A DNA stretch of 64,000 nt from Rhodoglobus sp. (lineage in GTDB: Bacteria; Actinomycetota; Actinomycetes; Actinomycetales; Microbacteriaceae): positions 51,158 through 115,157 of the forward strand of contig JAODAQ010000028.1 in NCBI GenBank assembly GCA_025463515.1, in the 5' to 3' direction. The position numbers and the translations under genes were made by a program. Positions 51,199 through 60,514 of this stretch are shown one piece after another. Numbering within the stretch: the stretch's first letter is position 1; each line of letters begins with the position of its first letter. Below the pieces are notes generated by a model. It was not told where the DNA came from and did no database searches. It worked only from the letters and a program-made list of their open reading frames with translations.

Positions 51199-53085
51199 AT
51201 GCGCACCCGACCGCTTGCCCTTGCCACCGCCCTTGCCCTCGTGGCGGCGCTTTCCGCGTGCAGCTCGGCGCCCGATGCGGCGACCGAGTCGTCGGCCGGC
51301 GAGTCGGGCTCGTGGACGGTCCTGACCTACTCGATCGCCGACACCAACCTCGAGGAGTTCATGATGACCGACCTCGAGGAGCTCGGCGACGTCGGCACCC
51401 AGGAGGGCCTCAACCTCGTCGCGCTCGTGGACCGCGCTAGTGACTACACCGACACGAGCGTGCTCGGGCTCGACGACTGGGTGGGCGGCAAGCTCATCGA
51501 GATCGGCCAGAACGTCGCGACCGAGCTCAAGGACGAGGGCGACATCAACACGGGCGACCCGGCCGTGCTCTCCGAGTTCCTCAGCTACGGCATCGAGAAC
51601 TACCCGGCTGACCACTACGCGCTCATCGTCTCCGACCACGGTGCTTCGTGGCCGGGCGTCGGCGACGACGAGTCATCAGACGGCGATGGGCTCTCGCTCG
51701 CCGAGCTCAACGAGGGCATCTCCGACGGGCTTGCGACGGCGGGGCTCGAGAAGCTCGACCTCCTCGGCTTCGACGCGTGCCTGATGGCGACCTACGAGGT
51801 GGCGAGCAGCCTTGCACCGCTCGCCAACCGCATGGTGGCGTCCCAGGAGCTCGAGCCCGGCCACGGCTGGAACTACACCGCACTGGATGTCGTCGCCGAT
51901 GACGGCCAGGCGACGGTCGACGAGCTCGCCGGAGCGATCATCGACGGCTTCCAGGCCCAGGCTGCCGACGAGGGCGACGAGTCGGAGATCACCCTCTCCG
52001 AGATCGATCTGACCCAGATGGACAAGGTGGATGCCGCGCTCAAGGCCTTCACCGACGTGCTCGTGCAGAGTGCCGACGGCATCGGCCCGACGGTGGGGCG
52101 CACCCTCGCCGACACCCTCGGATTCGGGAAGAGCCCCGACCCCGACCAGGACAGCTTCATGACCGACCTCTCGATCTTCACCTCCCAGATCGGCGTCGAC
52201 CTGCTGTTCGCCTCGGATGCCGCGGACGATCTCACGCGCGCCATCAACGACGCCGTGCTCGACCGGGTCGACGGGCAGGCCACGAAGGGCGCGACCGGCC
52301 TCTCCATCTACTTCCCGCCGTCGGAGCCCTACTTCAACGCCGACTACGAGGCCCTGCCGAACCTGGGCGGCTGGACTGACTTCCTCAGCACCTACTACGG
52401 CAAGGGCAAGGAGATCACGCAGGAGCCGGTCATCGATCCCAACGCCCAGATCGCGTTCGGCCCCGACGGCGTGACGATCACGGGAACGTTCGACACCGCG
52501 ACAGCCGCGAACCTCGCGTCGTCGTACATCCGGTACGGCACGGTCGGGGATGACGGCACTGTGACGTTCCTCGGTGAAGAAGATGCCGATCTGGGCGACG
52601 ACGGTACGGCATCCGGAACCTACGACCTCACTCACCTGACCCTCGCCGACGGCTACGACACGATGGACGCGTACCTCTCGCTCTACGGCGACTACGACAC
52701 GGGCATCTTCACGGCGGACGTACCGCTCTCCTACTACTCCCCCGACAACGAGTACGGCGGCGACCTGCTCCTCTCCGCGGTGATCGACAGCAACACCGGC
52801 GAGACCGTGAGCTCGACGTTCTACGTCTACAACGAGGAATCCGGCAACTACGGCGAGTTCTCGCCCGATCCCGACTGGGTCATCGTGCCCTCGGTGCTCA
52901 ACGTCCTCCCGGACGGCACCGAGGAGTGGGTGCTCACGAGCGAGGTCGGCCTCTACGCGGACATCGACGCCCTCGTGTACGACCTGCCGCCGCTGGCCTC
53001 GGGCACGCAGCTGTACATCGAGCTCGTGGTCGTCGACTTCGGCGGCAATACCGCGAGCGTGAGCGCGACGGTCGCGGTCCCCTAG
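51199..53085 (+). CDS. Clostripain-type (C11) cysteine peptidase lipoprotein
   Basis: A 628-residue secreted lipoprotein. The signal peptide ALATALALVAALSAC carries a lipobox (LSAC) with Cys21. The peptidase domain has VLTYSIADTNLE, the catalytic His in ALIVSDHGASWPG and the catalytic Cys in LLGFDACLMATYEVA. These match peptidase family C11, which cleaves after Arg or Lys. The last 200 residues look like beta-rich domains. No neighbour suggests its substrate; it faces outside the cell. Confidence 0.9.
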   Translation: MRTRPLALATALALVAALSACSSAPDAATESSAGESGSWTVLTYSIADTNLEEFMMTDLEELGDVGTQEGLNLVALVDRASDYTDTSVLGLDDWVGGKLIEIGQNVATELKDEGDINTGDPAVLSEFLSYGIENYPADHYALIVSDHGASWPGVGDDESSDGDGLSLAELNEGISDGLATAGLEKLDLLGFDACLMATYEVASSLAPLANRMVASQELEPGHGWNYTALDVVADDGQATVDELAGAIIDGFQAQAADEGDESEITLSEIDLTQMDKVDAALKAFTDVLVQSADGIGPTVGRTLADTLGFGKSPDPDQDSFMTDLSIFTSQIGVDLLFASDAADDLTRAINDAVLDRVDGQATKGATGLSIYFPPSEPYFNADYEALPNLGGWTDFLSTYYGKGKEITQEPVIDPNAQIAFGPDGVTITGTFDTATAANLASSYIRYGTVGDDGTVTFLGEEDADLGDDGTASGTYDLTHLTLADGYDTMDAYLSLYGDYDTGIFTADVPLSYYSPDNEYGGDLLLSAVIDSNTGETVSSTFYVYNEESGNYGEFSPDPDWVIVPSVLNVLPDGTEEWVLTSEVGLYADIDALVYDLPPLASGTQLYIELVVVDFGGNTASVSATVAVP

Positions 53086-53117
53086 CGATTGTCGGTGCGC
53101 CGGTCTACCGTCGACGC

Positions 53118-54077
53118 ATGAGCGACGCGGTGCAGTACCTCTTGGCTGGCGACCCCTCGGTTCGCTGGCAGACGATGCGAGACCTTACGGATGCCCCGGC
53201 CGACGCCGTCGCGGAAGCCAGAGCAGCCGTGGCCACCGAAGGCTGGGCGGCCCGCCTCCTCGCACTGCAGTCCGAGGACGGCCGCTGGGACGGCGGCACC
53301 TACCGTCCGGGCTGGGCGAACGAGGAGCAGGCGTTCTTCGACGCCTGGACCGCCACCCACTTCTCGCTCCAGTCGCTCATGGAGTACGGGCTCGACCCGG
53401 CCAGCGACGCCGCGCGCACTGCCATCGGCCGCGTCGCCGAAAACGTGAAGTGGGAGTACGACGGCTCCGCCTACTTCGATGGCGAGGTCGAGCCGTGCAT
53501 CAACGGGGTCGCGCTCGCGATCGGCGCGTATTTCGAGCAGGACTCCGCGCGTATCGCCGCGACCCTGCTGGCGGACCAGCACACCGACGGCGGCTGGAAC
53601 TGCTGGACCGACGAGGAGCCCGCGGCGCCGTCCTCCTTCCACTCCACGATCTGCGCCCTCGAGGGGCTGCGGGCCTGGGGCGGCACGGACGAGACGATCG
53701 CCGCCGCTCTCCACCGCGGCGAGGAGTACCTGCTCGACCGGGCGCTCCTGCGCGGCAAGAGCACCGGCGAGTACGTCGACCTCCGCTTCACCATGCCCTC
53801 CGCGCCGGTGCGCTGGTACTACGACGTGCTGCGCGCTCTCGACTACCTGCGGCTCGCCCGCCCGGAGCGCGACCCGCGCTGCGCCGAGGCGATCGACCTG
53901 CTCCGCGCCAAGCAGCTGGAGTCGGGGCTGTTCCTGCTCGAGAACACGCACCAGGGCCCGACCTGGTTCGAGCTGGACATGGAGGGCGAGGGATTCCCGA
54001 GCCGCTGGGTCACCCTGAGCGCACTCCGGGTCCTCCGCTGGTGGGACGACGCGCCGTCAGTCCACTACGAGGGCTAG
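53118..54077 (+). CDS. Squalene-cyclase-like (prenyltransferase fold) protein
   Basis: A 319-residue protein with alpha/alpha-barrel repeats like those of squalene-hopene cyclases and prenyltransferases: SEDGRWDGGTYRPGWANEEQ, LADQHTDGGWNCWTDEEP and KQLESGLFLLENTHQGP each hold a QW-like motif. It is half the length of a real cyclase and lacks the DxDD motif, so it is unlikely to cyclise triterpenes; a few such proteins act in other isoprenoid or peptide reactions. The start is ATG 53118. Its stop overlaps the stop of the convergent oxidoreductase gene by 4 bases. Confidence 0.8.
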   Translation: MSDAVQYLLAGDPSVRWQTMRDLTDAPADAVAEARAAVATEGWAARLLALQSEDGRWDGGTYRPGWANEEQAFFDAWTATHFSLQSLMEYGLDPASDAARTAIGRVAENVKWEYDGSAYFDGEVEPCINGVALAIGAYFEQDSARIAATLLADQHTDGGWNCWTDEEPAAPSSFHSTICALEGLRAWGGTDETIAAALHRGEEYLLDRALLRGKSTGEYVDLRFTMPSAPVRWYYDVLRALDYLRLARPERDPRCAEAIDLLRAKQLESGLFLLENTHQGPTWFELDMEGEGFPSRWVTLSALRVLRWWDDAPSVHYEG

Positions 54078-55015
54078 CTCCGCACGATGATGACGGTCTT
54101 CCCGGGCGCCGGCTTCGGGAGCGGCCCACTCTCGTAGGCGGCCCTCCCCTCAGACAGAGGAAACGTCTGGGCGATCGCCACCTCCACGCCGTCGGCGGCA
54201 AGCAGCTCGGCGAGCTCCTCGAGCCTGTCCTTGCGCGTGCCCACCACGAAGAAGACCGCGTTGACACCGTGCTTGGCGGCGAGCTCCTTGCTCGGCGGCT
54301 CCTGGAGCACGAGGAGGGTGCCGCCCGGGCTGGCCGCGGCGTACATCGACTCCGGGACATCCCCGCCGACCGCGTCGATCACGACGTCGAACGGGCCCGC
54401 CGGCACGTCGGTGACGACATGATCGGCGCCGAGGCCTCGCGCGCGCGGCTCCGCGGCCATCGAGCTCACGGTCACGGTGACTTCGGCGCCCGTGGTGTGG
54501 GCGAACTGGGTGATGAACGCTCCCACCGCGCCGGTTCCGCCCCGGATCAGGATCCTCTGGCCCGCCGCCAGGTGCGCCTGGTCGCGCAGCGCCTCCCACG
54601 CCGTGAGTGCCGGGAGTGCTGCCGCAGCCGCGACGACGTCGGAGACCTCGGACCCCTTCCGGGCCACATCCTCGGCGGGAACGACCACGTACTCAGCGGC
54701 CGCTCCATCGCGGTTGAAGGGAACGAGCCCGAAGACCGAGTCGCCCACCGCGAGGCCGGTCACGCCCGCTCCGAGCCCCTCCACCACGCCGGCGAGCTCG
54801 TGGGAGGGGATGATCGGGGTGCGGTCGACCCCGTCCGACTCCCACGTCTCCGGCCAGGTCAGCTCCGCGAACGTGATGGCCGCGGCGCGCACGGCGACGA
54901 GGACCTCTCCGGCGCCGGGAACCGGACGCGGCGCATCCTCGTAGACCAGGCGCTCGGGTCCGCCCCGCTCGTGCGCTCGGAGGGCTTTCATCGTGGGCGT
55001 TGGTTCGGCATCCAT
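54074..55015 (-). CDS. Zinc-type alcohol dehydrogenase/quinone oxidoreductase (MDR) family
   Basis: A medium-chain reductase of about 313 residues. The start region reads MKALRAHERGGPERLVYEDAP, followed by PSHELAGVVEGLGAGVTGLAVGDSVFG. The Rossmann motif is ILIRGGTGAVGAFITQFA. No structural zinc cysteines are visible, so it belongs to the quinone oxidoreductase-type branch using NADPH. An open frame continues upstream to 55153, but ATG 55015 (or ATG 54991) fits the family better. It is convergent with the squalene-cyclase-like gene. Confidence 0.87.
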   Translation of the reverse strand: MDAEPTPTMKALRAHERGGPERLVYEDAPRPVPGAGEVLVAVRAAAITFAELTWPETWESDGVDRTPIIPSHELAGVVEGLGAGVTGLAVGDSVFGLVPFNRDGAAAEYVVVPAEDVARKGSEVSDVVAAAAALPALTAWEALRDQAHLAAGQRILIRGGTGAVGAFITQFAHTTGAEVTVTVSSMAAEPRARGLGADHVVTDVPAGPFDVVIDAVGGDVPESMYAAASPGGTLLVLQEPPSKELAAKHGVNAVFFVVGTRKDRLEELAELLAADGVEVAIAQTFPLSEGRAAYESGPLPKPAPGKTVIIVRS

Positions 55016-55113
55016 GGCACTAGCGTGCTCCCCCGTCGCTGGATGGGCAACGCGCATCCGGCCGCATCTCCTCGAATTTGCGACAGGAGTTTTTCCGGAA
55101 TTAGCATTTCTGC

Positions 55114-55269
55114 ATGACAGAAACGCCAACCAGGCTTGGTGCTTCACTGCCACCCGGCGTCGATGCGGCAGAGCACCAGGCCCAGCTAGTGAAGAACCTC
55201 GACGACGCGCTCGGCGCTAAGAGCGAGAAGGACAGCCAGGAGCTCGAGGACATGGCCGACGGCCGCTGA
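55114..55269 (+). CDS. Possible small acidic protein (51 aa)
   Basis: An open frame of 51 codons, MTETPTRLGASLPPG followed by an amphipathic, charged helix (AEHQAQLVKNLDDALGAK, then SEKDSQELEDMADGR). I recognise no family. The nearest AGGAG is 25 bases upstream, too far for efficient initiation. It ends 13 bases before the tRNA-Val gene, which is read from the other strand. Confidence 0.35.
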   Translation: MTETPTRLGASLPPGVDAAEHQAQLVKNLDDALGAKSEKDSQELEDMADGR

Positions 55270-55281
55270 CTTCAACTGAAG

Positions 55282-55354
55282 TGGGCCCTACCGGGCTCGA
55301 ACCGATGACATCCACGGTGTAAACGTGGCGCTCTACCAACTGAGCTAAAGGCCC
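55282..55354 (-). tRNA. tRNA-Val (anticodon TAC)
   Basis: The reverse strand folds into a complete cloverleaf. Acceptor GGGCCTT pairs with AGGGCCC (one G-U pair). The D arm is AGCTCAGTTGGTAGAGC. The anticodon arm is CCACG-TTTACAC-CGTGG, reading TAC (codon GUA). The T arm is ATCGG-TTCGAGC-CCGGT. The discriminator is A and CCA is not encoded. Confidence 0.97.
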
Positions 55355-55416
55355 GTCTCCCGGCAGGCCCGGGATGACGCGTCACCAATGGTACAGGCAG
55401 GCATACACTTCCCGTC

Positions 55417-56067
55417 ATGGCAGACCCCAAGCCGCCCACCGTGCACTACGAGCACAAGCTCCCCGTGACGCTCACCATCCTGGCGGCCTTCGCGCTGTAC
55501 CTGCTCCTGCCGGAGGAGATCTCTCTCTTCCCGCGCTGGGTGGTGCCCGCGGTCGGCGCCCTCGTGCTCGTGCCGCTCGTCATCATGAACCCGCGCCGCG
55601 TCACGCGCGAGACGACCTGGTCGCGCTGGATCGGGATCGGGTTCGCGCTGGCACTCGCGCTCGTGAACCAGGTCTACGTGGTCATCATCGTGATGCAGTT
55701 GGTCAATGGCCAGGTCGACGGTCCGAGCATCCTGCTCACCGCCTTTGCCGTGTGGATCACGAACGTCATCGCCTTCGCGCTCGTCTACTGGGAGCTGGAC
55801 CAGGGCGGCCCCTACGCGCGCCGCATCGAGGGCGTGCGGGATGACGCGCCCCAGGACTTCCAGTTCCCCCAGCAGCAGGAGGGCGCGACCTGGGACCCGG
55901 TGTTCTTCGACTACGCGTACTTCTCGCTGTCGAACATGATGGCGTTCTCCCCCACCGACACCATGCCGCTGACGCTGCGCGCGAAGGGGCTCATGGCGTA
56001 CCAGGCGCTCACCGGGTTCGTGCTTCTCGCACTGGTGATTTCGCGCGCTGTCAATATCCTGACCTGA
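55417..56067 (+). CDS. Multi-pass membrane protein, paralog 1 (DUF1345-like)
   Basis: A 216-residue protein with about five membrane helices (starting LTILAAFALYLLLP, VVPAVGALVLVPLVIM, WIGIGFALALALVNQVYVVI, LLTAFAVWITNVIAFALVYW, and the last GFVLLALVISRAVNIL). Before the last helix is a re-entrant-looking segment, FFDYAYFSLSNMMAFSPTDTMPLT, reminiscent of ion-channel pore loops and of DUF1345 proteins. Function unknown. The next gene is a close paralog, 27 bases downstream in the same direction. Confidence 0.75.
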   Translation: MADPKPPTVHYEHKLPVTLTILAAFALYLLLPEEISLFPRWVVPAVGALVLVPLVIMNPRRVTRETTWSRWIGIGFALALALVNQVYVVIIVMQLVNGQVDGPSILLTAFAVWITNVIAFALVYWELDQGGPYARRIEGVRDDAPQDFQFPQQQEGATWDPVFFDYAYFSLSNMMAFSPTDTMPLTLRAKGLMAYQALTGFVLLALVISRAVNILT

Positions 56068-56094
56068 TCTTCTCCGCGCCATAGGCTCGGCAGC

Positions 56095-56808
56095 ATGGCA
56101 CAGGTGAAGAACACGGGCGGGGGCACGGCTGAGGGCGACGGGCGGGCGGAGCACCGCTGGCCGGCGGTCGCCTCGATCGTGGTGGCGCTCGTGCTGTACG
56201 CGCTGCTGCCCAGCAGCTTCCTGCCCGCGGTCCGCTACGCGGTGGTCGCGGTGTGCGTCGTGCTCCTCGTGCCGATGGTGATCATCAACCCGATCCGGAT
56301 GAGGTCGGAGACGCCGTTCTCGCGGTGGCTCTCCATCGGTCTCACGATCCTGCTCGTCGTGGCCAACACTGTCGCCCTCGTGCAGCTCATCGTGCAGCTC
56401 GTGCAGGCGAAGAGCGACGAATCGGGCACACTGCTTCTCGCCGCGGCGCAGGTGTGGGTGACGCACGTGATCGTCTACGCGCTGATCTTCTGGGAGATGG
56501 ACCGCGGCGGCCCTGTCACCCGTGCTCTCGTGAAGCGCTCAGACCTGCCCAACGCCGACATCCGGTTCCCGCAGGACGAGGATGCCGACACCGTCGTCGA
56601 GGTCGCGCGCGGGTCATCCGTGAAGTCGAACTGGACCGCCGGCTTCATCGACTACCTGTACTTCTCGCTCTCGAACACCATGGCGTTCAGCCCTCCGGAC
56701 GCGATGCCTCTCACCGCGCGGGCGAAGATCCTCGTCGGGCTGCAGGCGCTCGGCGGGTTCGTGATCCTGGTGCTCGTGATCGCCCGGTCCGTGTCACTGC
56801 TCGGCTAG
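56095..56808 (+). CDS. Multi-pass membrane protein, paralog 2 (DUF1345-like)
   Basis: A 237-residue protein with the same topology as the preceding gene. Shared features are WELDQGGP/WEMDRGGP after the fourth helix and FIDYLYFSLSNTMAFSPPDAMPLT before the last. Paralog 2 has a longer N-terminal soluble stretch. The pair is a tandem duplication and may form a hetero-oligomer. Repeat A copy 5 begins 15 bases after its stop codon. Confidence 0.75.
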   Translation: MAQVKNTGGGTAEGDGRAEHRWPAVASIVVALVLYALLPSSFLPAVRYAVVAVCVVLLVPMVIINPIRMRSETPFSRWLSIGLTILLVVANTVALVQLIVQLVQAKSDESGTLLLAAAQVWVTHVIVYALIFWEMDRGGPVTRALVKRSDLPNADIRFPQDEDADTVVEVARGSSVKSNWTAGFIDYLYFSLSNTMAFSPPDAMPLTARAKILVGLQALGGFVILVLVIARSVSLLG

Positions 56809-56823
56809 CGGCCGCCGCTCGTT

Positions 56824-56903
56824 CGAAAACGCAGGAGATTTGGCCGAGAACGCGTGCGCGCGGGTCGAGAACGCGGTTACCAAGAGAATCTCCTGCGTTT
56901 TCG
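56824..56903. repeat. Repeat A copy 5: 80-bp inverted repeat
   Basis: Left arm CGAAAACGCAGGAGATTT at 56824 and right arm GAATCTCCTGCGTTTTCG ending at 56903 pair perfectly over 17 bp. The centre is unrelated to the other copies. It sits 15 bases after the paralog-2 stop and before the convergent peroxiredoxin gene, with repeat C between. Confidence 0.92.
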
Positions 56904-56937
56904 TCAGCCGAAGGAGAGGGCGGGCGAGCGCGTTGGT

Positions 56938-57010
56938 AACTCAGGACTCGGGCCGAAAGGGCGCCTTCCCGCGCACGGGGAGCGCGCCGAAAGGCACGAA
57001 GTCCTGAGTT
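56938..57010. repeat. Repeat C: 73-bp inverted repeat
   Basis: AACTCAGGACT (56938-56948) and AGTCCTGAGTT (57000-57010) are perfect 11-bp inverted arms. The centre has further pairing (GCGCCTTCCCG against CGGGGAGCGC) and two copies of GCCGAAAGG. It lies between convergent genes. Confidence 0.7.
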
Positions 57011-57058
57011 GTCGACAGGAGCGGCAGCGGAGCGGCGTCGAAGCTGCCGCGGGTCGAG

Positions 57059-57532
57059 CTAGACGCGCGCGGCGTGCAGCTCGCGCAGGGCCTCGGTGTA
57101 CTCCTCGATCGAGCGCGCCTGGCCGGGAGCCGTGATGAAGCTGGCGCGAATGACGCCGTCGATGTCGATCAGGAACGTCGCGCGGTTGGCGAAGCCCTTG
57201 TTGTCGAGGAAGACGCCGTACTCGCGGGCGACCTCGCCGTGCGGCCAGAAGTCGGCAAGCAGTGTGAAGTCGTAGCCCTCCTCGTCGGCGAAGGCGCGGA
57301 GCGTGGCCTTCGAGTCGACGGAGATGCCGATGAGCTCGACGCCCTCGGCCTTGAACATCGCGATGTTGTCCCGCAGGTCGCACAGCTCTGTCGTGCAGGT
57401 GCTGGAGAAGGCGAGGGGGAAGAAGACGAGGGCCACGGGCTTCTTGCCGCGGAAGTCGTGCAGTCGCACGTGCTCGCCGAACTGGTTCGGAAGTTCGAAG
57501 TCGGGAGCAGTCGTGTCTTTTTCGAGAGCCAT
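57059..57532 (-). CDS. Peroxiredoxin (AhpE/BCP type)
   Basis: A 157-residue thiol peroxidase. MALEKDTTAPDFELPNQ starts the thioredoxin fold, and VFFPLAFSSTCTTELCDLRD holds the peroxidatic Cys (Cys45) with a second Cys five residues later (Cys50). It reduces peroxides, using an unknown thiol donor. Its position divergent from aceE matches mycobacterial ahpE. The frame extends upstream, but ATG 57532 begins the protein and GAAAGGA lies just before it. A TATAGT -10 and an inverted repeat are seen in its leader. Confidence 0.93.
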   Translation of the reverse strand: MALEKDTTAPDFELPNQFGEHVRLHDFRGKKPVALVFFPLAFSSTCTTELCDLRDNIAMFKAEGVELIGISVDSKATLRAFADEEGYDFTLLADFWPHGEVAREYGVFLDNKGFANRATFLIDIDGVIRASFITAPGQARSIEEYTEALRELHAARV

Positions 57533-57563
57533 GATCTGGCGAATCCTTTCGTGCCCTTTTCTG

Positions 57564-57604
57564 TGAGATGCAGTGATCTCAGGCACACACGAATCGCTAC
57601 TATA
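57564..57604 (-). promoter_or_regulatory. Possible peroxiredoxin promoter and operator
   Basis: TATAGT (reverse strand, 57599-57604) resembles a -10 box; no clear -35 is seen. TGAGAT-GCAGTG-ATCTCA (57564-57581) is an inverted repeat between this box and the start codon, a place where a redox-responsive repressor could bind. Confidence 0.35.
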
Positions 57605-57769
57605 CGCCGAGCCGCGCGAAAAAGCCGGGAGGGGGCATCCTCGGGTTCGCGAGCGCGCGCGTGTGCGAAGCAGTGCCTGTCCCACAACTAAGATCGATAG
57701 GCGTAGTAGATCACGGCACGTCGTAACCCGATTCCCGTGACCGCCAAACTCTCAAGAAAGAGGTCAAGG

Positions 57770-60496
57770 GTGACGGTAAACGACCAGGATCCGTACTCGG
57801 TGAACCACATCGATCGAGATCCGGAAGAAACCGCCGAATGGCAGGAATCGCTGGACAGCCTCGTCGCCGCTCACGGCCACGAGCGCGGCCGCGAGATCAT
57901 GCTGAGCCTCTTGAAGCGGTCTAAGGACCTGCATCTCGGCGTGCCGATGGTCCCGACCACCGACTACATCAACACGATCGCTCCCGAGAACGAGCCGGAG
58001 TTCCCCGGCAACGAGGAGCTCGAGCGCCGCTACCGCGCCTGGATCCGCTGGAACGCCGCGATCACCGTGCACCGCGCGCAGCGCCCCGGGATCGGCGTCG
58101 GCGGGCACATCTCGACATACGCGTCATCCGCGGCCCTCTACGAGGTCGGCCACAACCACTTCTTCCGCGGCGCCGACCACGCCGGCGGCGGCGACCAGAT
58201 CTTCTACCAGGGCCACGCCTCCCCCGGAATGTACGCTCGCGCGTACCTCGAGGGCCGCCTCAGCGAGAAGCAGCTCGAGGGCTTCCGCCAGGAGAAGTCG
58301 CAGGCGCCCAACGGGCTGTCGAGCTACCCGCACCCGCGACTCATGCCGGAGTTCTGGCAGTTCCCGACCGTGTCGATGGGCCTCGGCCCGATCAACGCCA
58401 TCTACCAGGCCCAGTCGAACCGCTACCTGACGAACCGCGGCATCAAGGATGCATCCGACCAGCAGGTCTGGGCCTTCCTCGGCGACGGCGAGATGGACGA
58501 GGTCGAGAGCCGCGGCGCACTCCAGTGGGCGGCGAACGACGGCCTCGACAACCTCAACTTCGTCATCAACTGCAACCTCCCGCGCCTCGACGGCCCGGTG
58601 CGCGGCAACGGCAAGATCATCCAGGAGCTCGAGAGCTTCTTCCGCGGCGCCGGCTGGAACGTCATCAAGGTGGTGTGGGGCCGCGAGTGGGACGAACTGC
58701 TGCGCAACGACACTGAGGGCGCCCTCCGCGACCTCATGAACCGCACGCCCGACGGCGACTACCAGACGTACAAGCCCGAGAGCGGCGCCTACGTCCGCGA
58801 GAACTTCTTCGGCCGCGACCCGCGCACCCTCGCCATGGTCGAGGGCTACACCGACGACCAGCTCTGGAACCTCAAGCGCGGCGGCCACGACTACCGCAAG
58901 GTCTACGCGGCGTTCAAGGCTGCTGCCGAGCACAAGGGCCAGCCCACCGTCATCCTGGCGAAGACCGTCAAGGGCTACGGCCTCGGCCCGAGCTTCGAGG
59001 GCCGCAACGCGACCCACCAGATGAAGAAGCTCACGCTCGACAACCTCAAGCAGTTCCGCGACGTCATGCGCATCCCGATCACGGATGCCGTGCTCGAGGA
59101 GAACCCGTACCAGCCGCCGTTCTACCACCCCGGCGAGAACGACGAGGCGATCCAGTACCTGCAGGAGCGCCGCCGCGAGCTCGGCGGATACGTGCCCGAG
59201 CGCCGCTCGAAGTACACGCAGATCACGCTTCCGGATGCCACGGCTTTCGAGGTCGTCAAGAAGGGCTCCGGCAAGCAGGAGATCGCGAGCACTATGGCGT
59301 TCGCGCGCCTGCTCAAGGATCTGCTGCGGGCGAAGGACTTCGGCCACCGCATCGTCCCGATCATCCCGGATGAGGCGCGCACGTTCGGCATGGACGCGTA
59401 CTTCCCCACCGCGAAGATCTACAACCCGCAGGGGCAGCACTACACCTCGGTCGACCGCGAGCTCCTGCTCGCGTACAAGGAGTCCCCGCAGGGCCAGATC
59501 GTGCACGTGGGCATCAACGAGGCCGGTGCTTTCGCCGCCTTCACCGCCGCGGGAACGCAGTACGCGACGAACGGCGAGCCGCTCATCCCGGTGTACGTGT
59601 TCTACTCGATGTTCGGGTTCCAGCGCACGGGCGACGCCATGTGGGCGGCCGGCGACCAGATGGCCCGCGGGTTCATCATGGGCGCCACGGCCGGGCGCAC
59701 GACGCTCACCGGCGAGGGCCTCCAGCACGCCGACGGGCACTCGCTGCTGCTCGCGTCGACGAACCCCGCGGTCATCTCCTACGACGCCGCCTACGGCTAC
59801 GAGCTCGGCGTGATCGTCAAGGCCGGCCTCGAGCGGATGTATGGCGGGACCCACCCGGACCCCAACGTCATGTACTACCTGACCCTGTACAACGAGCCGA
59901 TCCAGCAGCCTGCCGAGCCCGAGAACTTCGACCAGGACGGCGCCGTGCGCGGCATCTACCACCTCCGGTCGGCGACGGTCGAGGGGCCCCGCGCCCAGCT
60001 GCTCGCGTCGGGCGTCGCGGTGCCGTGGGCGCTCGAGGCGCAAGAGCTGCTCGCGAACGACTGGGGAGTGTCGGCCGACGTCTGGTCCGTGACCAGCTGG
60101 ACCGAGCTGCGCCGCGACGGCCTCGCCGCCGAGGAGCACAACTTCCTCAACCCGGACGACGAGGAGCGCGTGCCCTACGTGACGCAGAAGCTCTCCGGCT
60201 CCGACGGCCCGTTCGTCGCGGTCACCGACTTCATGCACGCCGTGCCCGACCAGATCCGCCAGTTCGTGCCCGGCGACTACGCGACGCTGGGTGCCGACGA
60301 CTTCGGCTTCTCGGACACCCGCGCCGCCGCCCGCCGCTTCTTCAAGATCGACGGCCCGTCGGTCGTGGTGCGCACGCTCGAGTCGCTCGCCAAGCGCGGG
60401 CTCGTCGACCGCTCGCTGCCCGCACAGGCCATCGAGAAGTACCGTCTGCACGACGTGAACGCGGGAACCACGGGTTCCACCGGCGGCGAGAGCTAG
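57770..60496 (+). CDS. aceE: Pyruvate dehydrogenase E1 component (homodimeric)
   Basis: A 908-residue homodimeric E1 that decarboxylates pyruvate and acetylates E2 lipoyl groups. The thiamine-diphosphate site is [42 protein letters not shown] (GDGE...N). [12 protein letters not shown] and the transketolase-like centre [21 protein letters not shown] are also typical. GTG at 57770, with AAAGAGG at good spacing, is preferred over an earlier GTG at 57737. It supplies acetyl-CoA near the fatty-acid genes; the divergent peroxiredoxin and the following regulator keep the mycobacterial order. Confidence 0.97.
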   Translation: MTVNDQDPYSVNHIDRDPEETAEWQESLDSLVAAHGHERGREIMLSLLKRSKDLHLGVPMVPTTDYINTIAPENEPEFPGNEELERRYRAWIRWNAAITVHRAQRPGIGVGGHISTYASSAALYEVGHNHFFRGADHAGGGDQIFYQGHASPGMYARAYLEGRLSEKQLEGFRQEKSQAPNGLSSYPHPRLMPEFWQFPTVSMGLGPINAIYQAQSNRYLTNRGIKDASDQQVWAFLGDGEMDEVESRGALQWAANDGLDNLNFVINCNLPRLDGPVRGNGKIIQELESFFRGAGWNVIKVVWGREWDELLRNDTEGALRDLMNRTPDGDYQTYKPESGAYVRENFFGRDPRTLAMVEGYTDDQLWNLKRGGHDYRKVYAAFKAAAEHKGQPTVILAKTVKGYGLGPSFEGRNATHQMKKLTLDNLKQFRDVMRIPITDAVLEENPYQPPFYHPGENDEAIQYLQERRRELGGYVPERRSKYTQITLPDATAFEVVKKGSGKQEIASTMAFARLLKDLLRAKDFGHRIVPIIPDEARTFGMDAYFPTAKIYNPQGQHYTSVDRELLLAYKESPQGQIVHVGINEAGAFAAFTAAGTQYATNGEPLIPVYVFYSMFGFQRTGDAMWAAGDQMARGFIMGATAGRTTLTGEGLQHADGHSLLLASTNPAVISYDAAYGYELGVIVKAGLERMYGGTHPDPNVMYYLTLYNEPIQQPAEPENFDQDGAVRGIYHLRSATVEGPRAQLLASGVAVPWALEAQELLANDWGVSADVWSVTSWTELRRDGLAAEEHNFLNPDDEERVPYVTQKLSGSDGPFVAVTDFMHAVPDQIRQFVPGDYATLGADDFGFSDTRAAARRFFKIDGPSVVVRTLESLAKRGLVDRSLPAQAIEKYRLHDVNAGTTGSTGGES

Positions 60497-60514
60497 GGCA
60501 GGCGCATCGCGACG

